Source of the DNA: Methylomonas lenta
Lineage (GTDB): Bacteria > Pseudomonadota > Gammaproteobacteria > Methylococcales > Methylomonadaceae
Direction of reading: 5' to 3'
DNA: 59,942 bases
Assembly (NCBI RefSeq): GCF_001644015.1
Contig: NZ_LUUI01000109.1
Coordinates: 1-59,942 of the forward strand
Under the pieces are notes generated by a model, which worked only from the letters and a program-made list of their open reading frames with translations, was not told where the DNA came from and searched no databases. Below are positions 47,832-57,112 of the stretch, in pieces (position 1 is the first letter of the stretch; each line of letters opens with the position of its first letter). A program made the position numbers and the translations under genes.

Positions 47832-48791
47832 TTATGGATGTAATAGAATTTTTCTCACACCCGGTTGATCGGCATGATCAAATGCAGCTAAACCTTGATT
47901 CAAGTGATAACGCCCGTCAATCAGACTTTCAATCGGTATCAGTTGCTGTTTTAACAGTGTCAGTGCATCAGCAAAGGGGCCGCAACGTGAACCCAGGATA
48001 GTCAATTCTGCGACGACCACTTTACTTAAATCAACGGGCTCCAGAGTTGAAAAGGTACTTTTCAACATCAGAATACCGCGCGGCCTAAGGATTCTTAACG
48101 CTTGCCGAAAACCACTAACCTGCCCGCTAGCATCTACCACGCATTCGAAGCAATTATCGGCAATATCTTGAATCAAGGCAGTCTTCAGTTGCCAGTGCCG
48201 GGGCAATGCTAATGAACTTTCGGATCGTCCAAGCACGGTCACTTCATAACCAGCCAATGCCAAAACCTGGGCAATCAACAGACCTAATCGTCCTGGCCCA
48301 ATCACCGCTATCACCTTAATGGCTATTGATTCCAACTGTTTGACGACACGTATCGCAGCAGCTAATGGTTCGGTAAATACAGCGGCCTCATCAGAAACCT
48401 CATCCGGCACCGAATAAAGGTTGGCAACAGGTAGCGAAAAATATTCAGCAAATACGCCATCCTTACCGCGAATACCCAGCACCTTGCGGTTTTGGCAATG
48501 TTCAGCGCCCTCTTTCAGACATGCATCACAATGATTGCAACCGATATTAATCGATCCCACTACCCGTCGATTAAGCCATTGCTGATGTTCGGGGTTATCA
48601 ACGGCTTCGACCACACCGACAAATTCATGCCCAAGGATGCCGGTAAAACCGGCGTAGCCTTTCACCAACTCCAGATCAGTGGCGCAAATTCCTGCCAAAC
48701 TCAATCGTATCAAGGCTTGATCGGCACTAACGTTTGGTTTGGCAATATCCGGACAATACGATAATCCGTTGTTCAGTCGTAAAGCCTGCAT
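47832..48791 (-). CDS. Zinc-dependent alcohol dehydrogenase family protein (MDR)
   Basis: A 319-residue medium-chain dehydrogenase. Catalytic zinc ligands: Cys in AGICATDLELV and His/Glu in ILGHEFVGVV; structural zinc cysteines in CNHCDACLKEGAEHC; Rossmann motif VIGPGRLGLLIAQ. These enzymes oxidise alcohols or polyols with NAD(P)+. Slightly shorter than the usual 340 residues. Substrate unknown; no operon partner. Confidence 0.88.
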   Translation of the reverse strand: MQALRLNNGLSYCPDIAKPNVSADQALIRLSLAGICATDLELVKGYAGFTGILGHEFVGVVEAVDNPEHQQWLNRRVVGSINIGCNHCDACLKEGAEHCQNRKVLGIRGKDGVFAEYFSLPVANLYSVPDEVSDEAAVFTEPLAAAIRVVKQLESIAIKVIAVIGPGRLGLLIAQVLALAGYEVTVLGRSESSLALPRHWQLKTALIQDIADNCFECVVDASGQVSGFRQALRILRPRGILMLKSTFSTLEPVDLSKVVVAELTILGSRCGPFADALTLLKQQLIPIESLIDGRYHLNQGLAAFDHADQPGVRKILLHP

Positions 48792-48945
48792 TGTGTGATT
48801 AACTAAAAGTTAGGAAAGTATCTGTTTATAATACCGCCTGTTGTGCTTCAGGATAGCTGCCTAACGCTGCGACAATAATAATATCATCGCCAACCACATT
48901 AGCAGAAACTGATATAATTGCATTTTTTAACTTCATTATTTATCA

Positions 48946-49260
48946 ATGATAAACATCCAAGAACTCTCTACAATCGAATTACAAAAACTGATTACAGATG
49001 CTCAAGCTGAATTAGAAACCAAGCAAAACGGCATGCGTAAAGACGTTATTGCGCAAATTAAAGAATTAGCATCGTCTATTAACGTAACAGTCGAGATCAT
49101 TGAGGATAAAAAATCCAAAAAAACCAAATCTTTTGTCCCTGCTAAATATGCTAACCCCAACAATCCGTCAGACACCTGGACCGGTCGTGGTTTAGCACCA
49201 AAATGGATGCAAGCTTTGATTGCTGAAGGTCGTAGCAAAGACGAGTTTTTGATTCGTTAA
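48946..49260 (+). CDS. H-NS-family nucleoid protein
   Basis: A 104-residue H-NS/MvaT-like protein. The N-terminal ~55 residues are a coiled-coil oligomerisation region; the C-terminal AKYANPNNPSDTWTGRGLAPKWM is the H-NS DNA-binding domain with the TWTGRG-x-P-x-W motif that enters AT-rich minor grooves. Such proteins silence acquired AT-rich DNA, which this window contains at 8.7-13.7 kb and 46.2-47.3 kb. Confidence 0.94.
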   Translation: MINIQELSTIELQKLITDAQAELETKQNGMRKDVIAQIKELASSINVTVEIIEDKKSKKTKSFVPAKYANPNNPSDTWTGRGLAPKWMQALIAEGRSKDEFLIR

Positions 49261-49278
49261 TCAAATAAAATGTCTGTC

Positions 49279-49308
49279 AGCGGATGGTGATTGGGTTCAT
49301 GATCCGCT
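49279..49308 (+). terminator. Possible terminator after the H-NS gene
   Basis: AGCGGAT and ATCCGCT make a 7-bp stem with a 16-base loop, followed by TTTA. The short T-run makes this weak. Confidence 0.3.
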
Positions 49309-49469
49309 TTACCCCTATTGATAGAAGCGTTTGCCTGACCAACTTATAACGGATTCAATCCCTATCCTGCCTGGTATTTCTGGCAATCAAATAACCTAAC
49401 CATCTCCTAATGCTGGAGGCGAGCTTTAGGCCTTTTGAGTTAACTCACTATATCGAGCAATAAGGACAT

Positions 49470-52391
49470 ATGCCCCGCTTTAACAACCGCACGGATAATT
49501 TAACTTATCAAATTAGTCTATTGGCAAGTTTTTTTGCCTCAAGCAACGATTATCAATCGCTCGCACTCACCAATGGCAAAATCGAGTTTGTCGACTCAAA
49601 TAATAATTGCCATCACATCGATATCCTGAGTATTGAATCGGGCGTGACTATTCATTCAGGCTGGTTTTGGGATGTTTTGGTCATTAGCATTCAAGATAAG
49701 CAAGTTTTCCATTTCGGCGGCATAGAAAAAGCACTATCCAGGCAACTGCAATCCAAGCTTAACAACAATATTCGAAGTTACATCCAGCGGTTTTACCAAC
49801 AGTTCGAACCGGCTTTAAATCAAGCTGCACAGGAAGCCAAGCTACTATTTACCGGTCATCATTACATCCGGCATGCCACAGCTCATCAATGGTTAAAATC
49901 CCATCAATGGTTAGCAGCAGGATTCAAACGTAAAGACTGCCAACGTCATCTCAAACCAGAAGTCTTGCTGGATTATCAACTGATATTGCCACTGCTTGAG
50001 GGTGGACATCGTCAGGTCGAAAGTTTGAATCAGGCATTCATTGATCGACAGTTCCTCAGATACCAATCCTATTTCGACAAAGTAGAAACCAATCCACTAA
50101 CCGAGCATCAGCGGCGGGCGTGCATCATCGATGAGCAGCATAACTTGGTACTCGCCGGCGCAGGCACTGGAAAAACCAGCACGATGATAGGTCGTGCCGG
50201 CTACTTGATCAATGCTGGTTTAGCCAAACCCAATCAGATATTGATGCTGGCCTATGCTCGCAAGGCTGCCGAAGAAATGTCTGAGCGCATCAAAGAAAAA
50301 CTTGCCATCGAAGACCTGACTGTGAAGACTTTTCATGGCCTTGGCAAACATATCATTTCCCAAGTTGAAGAGATGGTGCCGTTAATTGACAAAATGGCCG
50401 AAGATCCCGAATTACGCACTCGATTTGTTGATGCACAGATTCAATTGCTACTGCAAGATGACCGCTATAAATCACGCCTGTTGACCTATTTTGTTCGTTT
50501 TAACCATCCGTATAAAAGTCAGTATGACTTTGATAGCCTGGGTGCTTATAACCAATACATATTGGAAAACGACATTCGAACCCTGCAGGGCGAGTTGGTC
50601 AAAAGCTATGAAGAATGCGAGATTGCCAATTTTCTCTACCGGCAAGGTGTTCGTTACCAATATGAAGCCAATTATCAGGTCAACACATCCGGGCCGGATT
50701 ATAAAGTTTACCAGCCTGACTTCTATCTGCCCGAGTACGGTATTTATATTGAACACTTTGCCGTCAATGAACACAACCAAACCCCGCCGTTTATTGATCA
50801 AGAAAGTTATTTGGCGGGCATGGCCTGGAAACGTGGCTTACACCAGAAACACAAAACCCCGCTGATCGAAACTTACAGCTACTTGAAGCATCAAGGCCGG
50901 TTAACCGATGCGCTAAGCGAAAAATTATTGGCTGCCGGTGTCGAGTTCAAGCCCGTCCCCGCCAACCAATTACTAAACAATCTAAAAGAATTAGGCCGAG
51001 TATCGGAATTCAGCCAATTAATCACCGATATTCTAACTCAATTCAAATCGGCCAATCTCACCATTAAAAACCTGGTTGAGCTTGCCAAAGAACATGAAGA
51101 CCACGAGCGCATGTTGGCAGCCGCGTATTTGTTCGAACCTCTCTATGAGGCCTACCAACTCTATTTACGTGATCAGGCCAGCATCGATTTTGATGACATG
51201 ATAGGTCGAGCGATTGACTATGTAGAATCCGGTCGCTTTCGATCGCCTTATCTTTATTTGCTGGTCGATGAATTTCAGGATATTTCCGCCAGTCGTGCCC
51301 GACTATTGAAAGCCTTAATGGGACACAACCCACAGAGTAGCCTGTTTTGCGTCGGCGATGACTGGCAGTCGATCTACCGCTTTTCCGGCAGCGATGTTTC
51401 GTTGACCAAAGACTTTGAACATCACTTTGGTGCGACTGCAACCAGTGTCCTGGATAAAACCTTCCGATTTAATAATAAAATTGGCGAGGTGGCCTCTCGT
51501 TTTGTCACCCAGAATCCCAGTCAAATCAAAAAAGACATCAGCAGTCACCGGCATGTTGAGCATACCGCCGTATCGCTGATTAAGACTAACCAGGATATGG
51601 TCGGTATTCATGCTGCATTAACGGCCATCAGCGCTAAGTCAACCCAGCAAGCCAGCGTCTTGTTGCTAGCCCGGTTTCATTTTAAGAAACCGGAGATGGC
51701 CGGTTTAAAAAACCAGTATCCCCAGTTAAAAATTCAATTCATGAGTGTCCATGCATCCAAAGGCAAGGAAGCCGATTATGTGGTGATACTCGGATTGGAT
51801 AAAGGTAAGCATGGCTTCCCATCCGAAAAAGCCAGCCATCCATTATTGGAGCTGGTGCTACCGAAAGCGGAAGCTTACGAACATGCAGAAGAACGCCGCT
51901 TGTTTTATGTGGCGCTGACCCGCGCTAGGCATCATGTCTATTTGATCACCAATGGCAATAATCCTTCGCCGTTTGTCCGCGAGTTGATAGAGCATGGCTA
52001 CCCTATCGTTGTCGACGAATTCCAGGGAGACGGATTTCAAGCTAAGTTGGCAAACATTGCTTGTAGTCAGTGCCAGACCGGCTATTTGGTACCCAGAGAT
52101 AGCCGACATGGCAGCTTCTTTGGTTGCAGCGAATATCCGTTATGTGGTCACACTCAACGCGCATGCCAACGTTGCGGCGGCGGATTATTAAATAGCGGCC
52201 AATTCAGAGTCTGTGAAAATCGTCGTTGTGATTATGTTGAACCTATTTGCCCTGAATGCGGCGGCACATTAAGTTTGCGTAAAGGGCCATATGGTGAGTT
52301 CTGGGGATGTTCTAATTATCGCAAGGATGCCGAGTATTCGTGCGCCTATAAAGAGAAGTTTATTGATTTGCAGGTCGCAAAACGCAGATGA
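49470..52391 (+). CDS. helD: UvrD/Rep-superfamily helicase (HelD-like) with nuclease-like insert and zinc fingers
   Basis: A 973-residue superfamily 1 helicase. Walker A is AGAGTGKTST (Lys235); DEFQDIS is the Walker B motif II; GDDWQSIYRFSGSD, SVHASKGKEADYV and FYVALTRAR are later helicase motifs. Between motifs Ia and II, at about residues 390-450, YQPDFYLPEYGIYIEHF resembles a PD-(D/E)xK active site, seen in some helicase IV proteins. The last 110 residues carry three topoisomerase I-type zinc fingers (CSQC...CGH, CQRCGG, CPECGG). It probably acts in DNA repair or recombination. GAGCAATAAGG upstream supports the start. Confidence 0.88.
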   Translation: MPRFNNRTDNLTYQISLLASFFASSNDYQSLALTNGKIEFVDSNNNCHHIDILSIESGVTIHSGWFWDVLVISIQDKQVFHFGGIEKALSRQLQSKLNNNIRSYIQRFYQQFEPALNQAAQEAKLLFTGHHYIRHATAHQWLKSHQWLAAGFKRKDCQRHLKPEVLLDYQLILPLLEGGHRQVESLNQAFIDRQFLRYQSYFDKVETNPLTEHQRRACIIDEQHNLVLAGAGTGKTSTMIGRAGYLINAGLAKPNQILMLAYARKAAEEMSERIKEKLAIEDLTVKTFHGLGKHIISQVEEMVPLIDKMAEDPELRTRFVDAQIQLLLQDDRYKSRLLTYFVRFNHPYKSQYDFDSLGAYNQYILENDIRTLQGELVKSYEECEIANFLYRQGVRYQYEANYQVNTSGPDYKVYQPDFYLPEYGIYIEHFAVNEHNQTPPFIDQESYLAGMAWKRGLHQKHKTPLIETYSYLKHQGRLTDALSEKLLAAGVEFKPVPANQLLNNLKELGRVSEFSQLITDILTQFKSANLTIKNLVELAKEHEDHERMLAAAYLFEPLYEAYQLYLRDQASIDFDDMIGRAIDYVESGRFRSPYLYLLVDEFQDISASRARLLKALMGHNPQSSLFCVGDDWQSIYRFSGSDVSLTKDFEHHFGATATSVLDKTFRFNNKIGEVASRFVTQNPSQIKKDISSHRHVEHTAVSLIKTNQDMVGIHAALTAISAKSTQQASVLLLARFHFKKPEMAGLKNQYPQLKIQFMSVHASKGKEADYVVILGLDKGKHGFPSEKASHPLLELVLPKAEAYEHAEERRLFYVALTRARHHVYLITNGNNPSPFVRELIEHGYPIVVDEFQGDGFQAKLANIACSQCQTGYLVPRDSRHGSFFGCSEYPLCGHTQRACQRCGGGLLNSGQFRVCENRRCDYVEPICPECGGTLSLRKGPYGEFWGCSNYRKDAEYSCAYKEKFIDLQVAKRR

Positions 52392-52451
52392 TTCAGGCAT
52401 ACCCATATTCAATTTTTAAGCCTTAGCCGCTAAACCCGATCGACAAGCCAT

Positions 52452-53120
52452 TCAAACGTCGTGATATTTAACATTATCAGTGTAACCCAAGCGAATGGAA
52501 GCGGAAATAATAGCCCGTGCTAATTTCGAGGTGTTGGCCGGGTTTAACATGTAGTCCACGAAATTGTCATCGTCGACACGCTCCAACGCATTGATTACCT
52601 CGTCGTCCTGTAACAAGGCCTTGTTCAAAGGAAGCAACGCTCCTGATTGAATGATGAATTCGCCTAGCTCAATGATATGGCAGGCGAACACCATACCTGT
52701 CTCGGCTGTTTTTGCCAGTTGATAGTCAACCAGCGTAATGCGGGTTTTTATGAATACATCGACAGCTGTTATTTCGTTAATATGATTGGTTGCTTCAATT
52801 TGAAAGACTGCAAAACGGGCAATACGCATACGGGCTAGCAGTGCTTGTTCGTATTCACTCAAGGTATTTTTGTGCAAGCGAAGATATTTTTCAGCCATAT
52901 TGAAACCGTTAGGCCGAAACGCATAGACCCTATAGTCCATGAGCAAGTCGACTTCGGCATCGTTGTTAAAACTTAAGGACTTCTGGTGCCATAACCCCAA
53001 ATGTTTCGCACAAGTCTTAACTTCATTGATATTGGGATTTTTCAAAATGCGTTTATGCAAATCAAAGAGTGCACGACGAATATTGGGGTAATCGGCGGCG
53101 CTGAAATTAACTTCGGTCAT
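52452..53120 (-). CDS. Hypothetical protein
   Basis: A 222-residue protein not recognised. It is mostly helical, without signal peptide or membrane segment. Residues 1-95 contain a basic, RNA- or DNA-contact-like helix (IRRALFDLHKRILKNP) and a segment YRVYAFRPNGFNMAEKYLRLH; the later part has YEQALLARMRIARFAVFQIE. It looks like a gene with ordinary composition, convergent with the helicase. No function can be assigned. Confidence 0.65.
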   Translation of the reverse strand: MTEVNFSAADYPNIRRALFDLHKRILKNPNINEVKTCAKHLGLWHQKSLSFNNDAEVDLLMDYRVYAFRPNGFNMAEKYLRLHKNTLSEYEQALLARMRIARFAVFQIEATNHINEITAVDVFIKTRITLVDYQLAKTAETGMVFACHIIELGEFIIQSGALLPLNKALLQDDEVINALERVDDDNFVDYMLNPANTSKLARAIISASIRLGYTDNVKYHDV

Positions 53121-53301
53121 AAGGAATAAGATCTGGCTAAAATTTAGGGTTGAACGAACAATTGAGATAGTCGCTGATAATCAGGCAAAGAATATAGTAA
53201 GGAATCATGATGGAACGTAGGTGTGCAATTGAAACCTGCTCAACTCGCAATCGTCACCGAATTTCAGCTTGAATTAACGGCAACTAAAAATACAGCTCGT
53301 C

Positions 53302-53808
53302 TCAGTTTGACTGATTATCTCTCCAATCTACAAACCAAGCCGTCAATTCGCGCGCGTCCCCCATGCCTTTAAGCTGCCGATCTATAGCATCCTGGTTACC
53401 CCAGACTACGTCATTTAACTCACCGTTATCCACTTGAGATTCGATGTCTTTACAGTAAAGCCCCTTATCTCGTTGAACATAAAACCCATAAGTACGACAC
53501 GCAATGGGGCGAAACAAATATACCCGACAAGTCCCCGTTGACCGATCCAATAACGGACAGACGATAGGCCGAGATTTTTGCACAGCTAGCGCAGCGACAT
53601 CTTGACCAATGCCCTGCAGCAATTCCTGGGGCAATCCAGCCAGCCCTTCCCGCAGCAAAGTCCATTCAGCTTCAGTAAGCACTGGTATTTCTGCAAGCCG
53701 GTGGCAACAGCCTGCACAGCCACTGCGACACAGCCAATCAGTGCGTTCGGACCGAATAATGCCTACTCGCTTGTCGATGTCAGAATGAAGTTCGGTGAGT
53801 ATGCTCAT
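53302..53808 (-). CDS. YkgJ-family cysteine cluster protein
   Basis: A 168-residue member of the CxxCxxCC (YkgJ/UPF0153) family, thought to bind zinc or an iron-sulfur cluster. Cysteines: CRSGCAGCCH near residue 27, then CPLLDRSTGTCRVYLFRPIACRTYGF and a further Cys near 126. Function of the family is not established. Single gene. Confidence 0.88.
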   Translation of the reverse strand: MSILTELHSDIDKRVGIIRSERTDWLCRSGCAGCCHRLAEIPVLTEAEWTLLREGLAGLPQELLQGIGQDVAALAVQKSRPIVCPLLDRSTGTCRVYLFRPIACRTYGFYVQRDKGLYCKDIESQVDNGELNDVVWGNQDAIDRQLKGMGDARELTAWFVDWRDNQSN

Positions 53809-53881
53809 TGATGGCTGCTAGTGGTTGTAGGCATTATATAGGCATCAGCCATTGCAAATTGCTAATGCTCCATTTGCAGTA

Positions 53882-54257
53882 TTAGACACCATCTGGAAAT
53901 TTCGAGCGCATCATTTGCCGTCGATCCAACTTTTCTCCAGCTACCACAAAGATACCATCGCTGATCGCATGAATGATTCGCTGCTTTCCTGGTAAATCAT
54001 CAAGGTATGCTTCGATACCGTCAAAAACAAGGATGTTGTACTTTTCAACAATATCGATTACCTTACATTCTACATTTACCAGGCATTCTTTGATCAACAG
54101 CGCCTTGACATGCTTTCCCTTAAGCGGCGTCAGTCTGAACTTTTCAATTTTGTCCGTATCGGCTCCGGAACATGCCCCTACTCCGACGACCATCATTTGT
54201 CGTAATCAAAACAACTGAGCCTGGTTGTATCAGGGTGAAAGCTTTGCATATTGGCAT
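53882..54257 (-). pseudogene. Flavin reductase-like gene with internal deletion and frameshift
   Basis: The 3' part (GACSGADTDKIEKFRLTPLKGKHV; CLVNVECKVIDIVEKYNILVF) matches the C-terminal half of the flavin reductase-like FMN-binding family. The matching N-terminus lies just upstream in another frame: from ATG 54257, CKAFTLIQPGSVVLITTNDGRR. In normal family members about 60 residues separate DGR from the GACSGAD block, including part of the FMN site. So a deletion with frameshift at about 54178-54190 has inactivated this gene. Confidence 0.7.
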
Positions 54258-54541
54258 CGTCTTCATTGCTGCACACCTCATGCTGTTTGACAAATAAGCT
54301 AGGCCTTGCTTCAGCAATAGTCTGTTTAAGCAATGGTATGTAGTCACGAATTTTTGTAGCCACAAGCATGCTGCCGATCATTAATAATATATGTGTGAAA
54401 TGCCAGTTCAGAACTTACGAGTCAACATTTAGCGTTAAAACTTATATGTATAATCTTGCTATATACATTAGTCTCAGGAGGCTTGGCATTAAACGCTTTG
54501 CTTGGGTTTTGTAAAGAGCCATCCACACCTGATACGCCATT

Positions 54542-56548
54542 ATGCAAAAATTATCTTTCTGCTCTCGATCATTCGCCTTGTATTTGCTGGTGATGGCTTG
54601 CCAGGCTATGGCCGAAGACGAACAAATTGACATGGCCGAATTGAAGCAGATGTCGCTAGAAGACATTCTCAATATCGAAGTAGTGTCCAAAAAAAGCGAA
54701 AGCGAGTATTCAGCAGCGGGTATCGTCAGTATCGTCACAGCAGACGACATCAAGCGTTATGGCGGCAATACCTTGGCCGATGTACTCAATCGCGTCACCA
54801 GTGTATATATGCTCAGCACCTATATCTGGTCAGACAGCACAGCATCGGTACGTGGCGATGGCTTGACGCATGTCAACAATCACACTCTAGTCCTGATCAA
54901 TGGTCGGCCATTTCGTGATAGCGCTTACGGCGGCCTCAATGAAACAGTGTTTCGGGATTTTCCGATTCATCAAATCGAACAAGTTGAAGTGGTGCGCGGC
55001 GCCGGATCGGTGCTGTACGGCACCAATGCCTTTACTGGCGTCATCAACATCGTCACCAAAAAACGCCAAGACAATGGTGTGACCGTGCGCGGCCGTTACG
55101 GCAGCTTTAATACTGGCCAGGTGGAATCCGAGTTTGCCTGGAAAAATGAAGATGCGGCCATCAGCGGCGCCATACGTCACCGCAGCAGCGATGGCTGGTT
55201 GGCTTCCGCTACCGATGAGCGCAAACAGCCGGTTTCTTTTCGTAACGACGATGGCGATGTCAGCGCCAGCCTTTGGGGAGCCTGGAAAGACTTGGACTTC
55301 AATCTGTATGTGGTGAATAACCAACGTACCCATTGGGGTTCGGTACCGATTGGTTCCGGTCAGGAAATCGAAAATAACCGCTTGTTTTTTGATACCGGCT
55401 ATCAACATCGCTTTAATGATCATTGGCGAGGCAGCTGGAATTTAACCTACAACAAATTTTCCCAGAACTATAATTTGCCTGTGAATGACGTGATGTATAT
55501 GACCAATTTATGGGAAAACAATTTGCTCTTCGAACAAACCCATTATTTGTCTTTTTTCGAGGACAAGTTCAATCTGATTTTCGGTGGCTTGGTGGAATGG
55601 CAGCAAGGCCAGGTGACTCAAGTTTCGCAGCCCAATACTTTGGACCCCTATGAACAATTAAAGTCGAGTATTTACGGCGATATTAGCTATGCGCTGTTAG
55701 ATAATCTCAAACTCAATATCGGTGGACAATGGCACCGTTTCGACCCTTTCAAAGAAGGTTCGGTTGATCATGCATCTAGTATAGACGGCGTCGTAGGCCG
55801 GGCGGGCCTGGTGTATGAGCTGAATTCAAACTGGGGCGCAAAATTATTATTCGATCAGGCGTATCGAGTGGCAAGTGCCGGGGAAATGGGGGCGAATTCC
55901 GCAGTCGTGTTAGGCAACCGTAGCTTGCAGCCAGAAAAAGTTGAATCGGTCGATGCGCAAATTTACTACCACGATGCCGATCGCCAATTATCGTTAACCG
56001 CCTTTCAAAGCAAAGTCACCAATTTGATTGTGCGTAACCCTATACCGGATACCACGCCAACCAGGCTGCAATATGTCAATGCCGGCGGCATAACATTCGA
56101 AGGTCTGGAATTGGAAACCAAGGCCAAATTATTTGAAGGATTATCCTGGAAAGGCTCATACACCTTTCAAACCAATCGCGATGAGCAGAATCAAAACAAT
56201 AAAACACAAATGCCCAATCACATGGCAAAAATTGGTTTGAGCTATGATGTTACTGCCGATTTGCAAATCAGCGCCTTCGATACTTACTTCAGTGCCGCTA
56301 AAATTGTTGCTTCGTCGCAGGTACTCAATCCGCCGGCCAACAGTTATCATAATGTGACGATCAATAGTAATTATCGATTAAATACCTTGCTTGGTCTTTC
56401 CAAAATCAAGCCCATCACCTTCACGCTTTATTTAGACAACTTATTGGATGAGCAATTTTACTATCCGGAATTTAATCGCAAAAATCTAAACACCATTCCC
56501 GCATCGCCAGGCCGAATGCTATTCGGTGAAATTGCGCTCGAGTTCTAG
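54542..56548 (+). CDS. TonB-dependent outer-membrane receptor
   Basis: A 668-residue receptor. A signal peptide ends near QAMAEDEQ; MSLEDILNIEVVSKK is the N-terminal motif of the colicin I receptor-like group; the plug spans about 55-165 (YGGNTLADVLNRV, VRGAGSVLYGTNAFTGVINIVTKK), and a 22-strand barrel follows, ending in Phe. It starts an apparent operon with the YfiR-like and GGDEF-EAL genes. This suggests a ligand-sensing or signal-linked receptor more than a plain siderophore transporter. Ligand unknown. Confidence 0.9.
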   Translation: MQKLSFCSRSFALYLLVMACQAMAEDEQIDMAELKQMSLEDILNIEVVSKKSESEYSAAGIVSIVTADDIKRYGGNTLADVLNRVTSVYMLSTYIWSDSTASVRGDGLTHVNNHTLVLINGRPFRDSAYGGLNETVFRDFPIHQIEQVEVVRGAGSVLYGTNAFTGVINIVTKKRQDNGVTVRGRYGSFNTGQVESEFAWKNEDAAISGAIRHRSSDGWLASATDERKQPVSFRNDDGDVSASLWGAWKDLDFNLYVVNNQRTHWGSVPIGSGQEIENNRLFFDTGYQHRFNDHWRGSWNLTYNKFSQNYNLPVNDVMYMTNLWENNLLFEQTHYLSFFEDKFNLIFGGLVEWQQGQVTQVSQPNTLDPYEQLKSSIYGDISYALLDNLKLNIGGQWHRFDPFKEGSVDHASSIDGVVGRAGLVYELNSNWGAKLLFDQAYRVASAGEMGANSAVVLGNRSLQPEKVESVDAQIYYHDADRQLSLTAFQSKVTNLIVRNPIPDTTPTRLQYVNAGGITFEGLELETKAKLFEGLSWKGSYTFQTNRDEQNQNNKTQMPNHMAKIGLSYDVTADLQISAFDTYFSAAKIVASSQVLNPPANSYHNVTINSNYRLNTLLGLSKIKPITFTLYLDNLLDEQFYYPEFNRKNLNTIPASPGRMLFGEIALEF

Positions 56549-56551
56549 TGG

Positions 56552-57112
56552 TTGGTGCTGGTGAATAAACGTATAGTCTCTTTAATTGTGTCTACGCGAA
56601 AGTTGTGTTTCGCTACACTGATTATTATTGGGCTTTATCTGACGCCCCATCAGGTAGTTGCGGTTGAGTCCAGCGAATTGATTCGCGCATCGATCATCGA
56701 AAAGATTGCCCGCTTCATTACCTGGCCACCATTCAATGCCGAACAATTCAATCTCTGCGTTTCCAGTAAAGCACCTTTGCTGCCAGCCATTCAAAGTTAT
56801 TATGCCAATGAAACCCTGGCAAATAAATCTGTCAAAATAATGATTTTCGACAATACCGATAAACTTAACCAGTGCCAGATTATTTATGTCAATTCAGAGA
56901 TCAAGGATCAATTAGGCCCTATATTAACGGCAGTTCAGCAATCCTCTGTGCTGATTATTGCAGAAAACAAAAATGCCGTTGAAGCAGGAGCGCACATCGA
57001 TTTTTATATTGATGACAAAAAAATCAATATAGAACTCAACCGCACGGCGTTAGAGCAAAGCGGATTAACAGCCAGTTACCATTTACTGAAGGTGGTGCGT
57101 CTTGTTGACTAG
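56552..57112 (+). CDS. YfiR-like periplasmic protein (DUF4154)
   Basis: A 183-186-residue exported protein with an N-terminal hydrophobic segment (LCFATLIIIGLYLTPHQVVA). The YfiR/DUF4154 pattern is clear: LIRASIIEKIARFITWPP near the mature start, SVLIIAENKNAVEAGAHIDFYIDDKKINIELNRTA, ending in LKVVRLVD. In Pseudomonas, YfiR restrains the diguanylate cyclase YfiN in the periplasm. It starts 3 bases after the receptor gene; TTG 56552, GTG 56555 and GTG 56561 are possible starts. It overlaps the next gene. Confidence 0.85.
   Translation: MVLVNKRIVSLIVSTRKLCFATLIIIGLYLTPHQVVAVESSELIRASIIEKIARFITWPPFNAEQFNLCVSSKAPLLPAIQSYYANETLANKSVKIMIFDNTDKLNQCQIIYVNSEIKDQLGPILTAVQQSSVLIIAENKNAVEAGAHIDFYIDDKKINIELNRTALEQSGLTASYHLLKVVRLVD

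Noticed and set aside
54193-54381. 62-residue minus-strand frame next to the flavin reductase remnant
   Set aside because: It overlaps the pseudogene start in another frame; no family is recognised and its start lacks support. The rest of the gap up to 54541 shows no gene.
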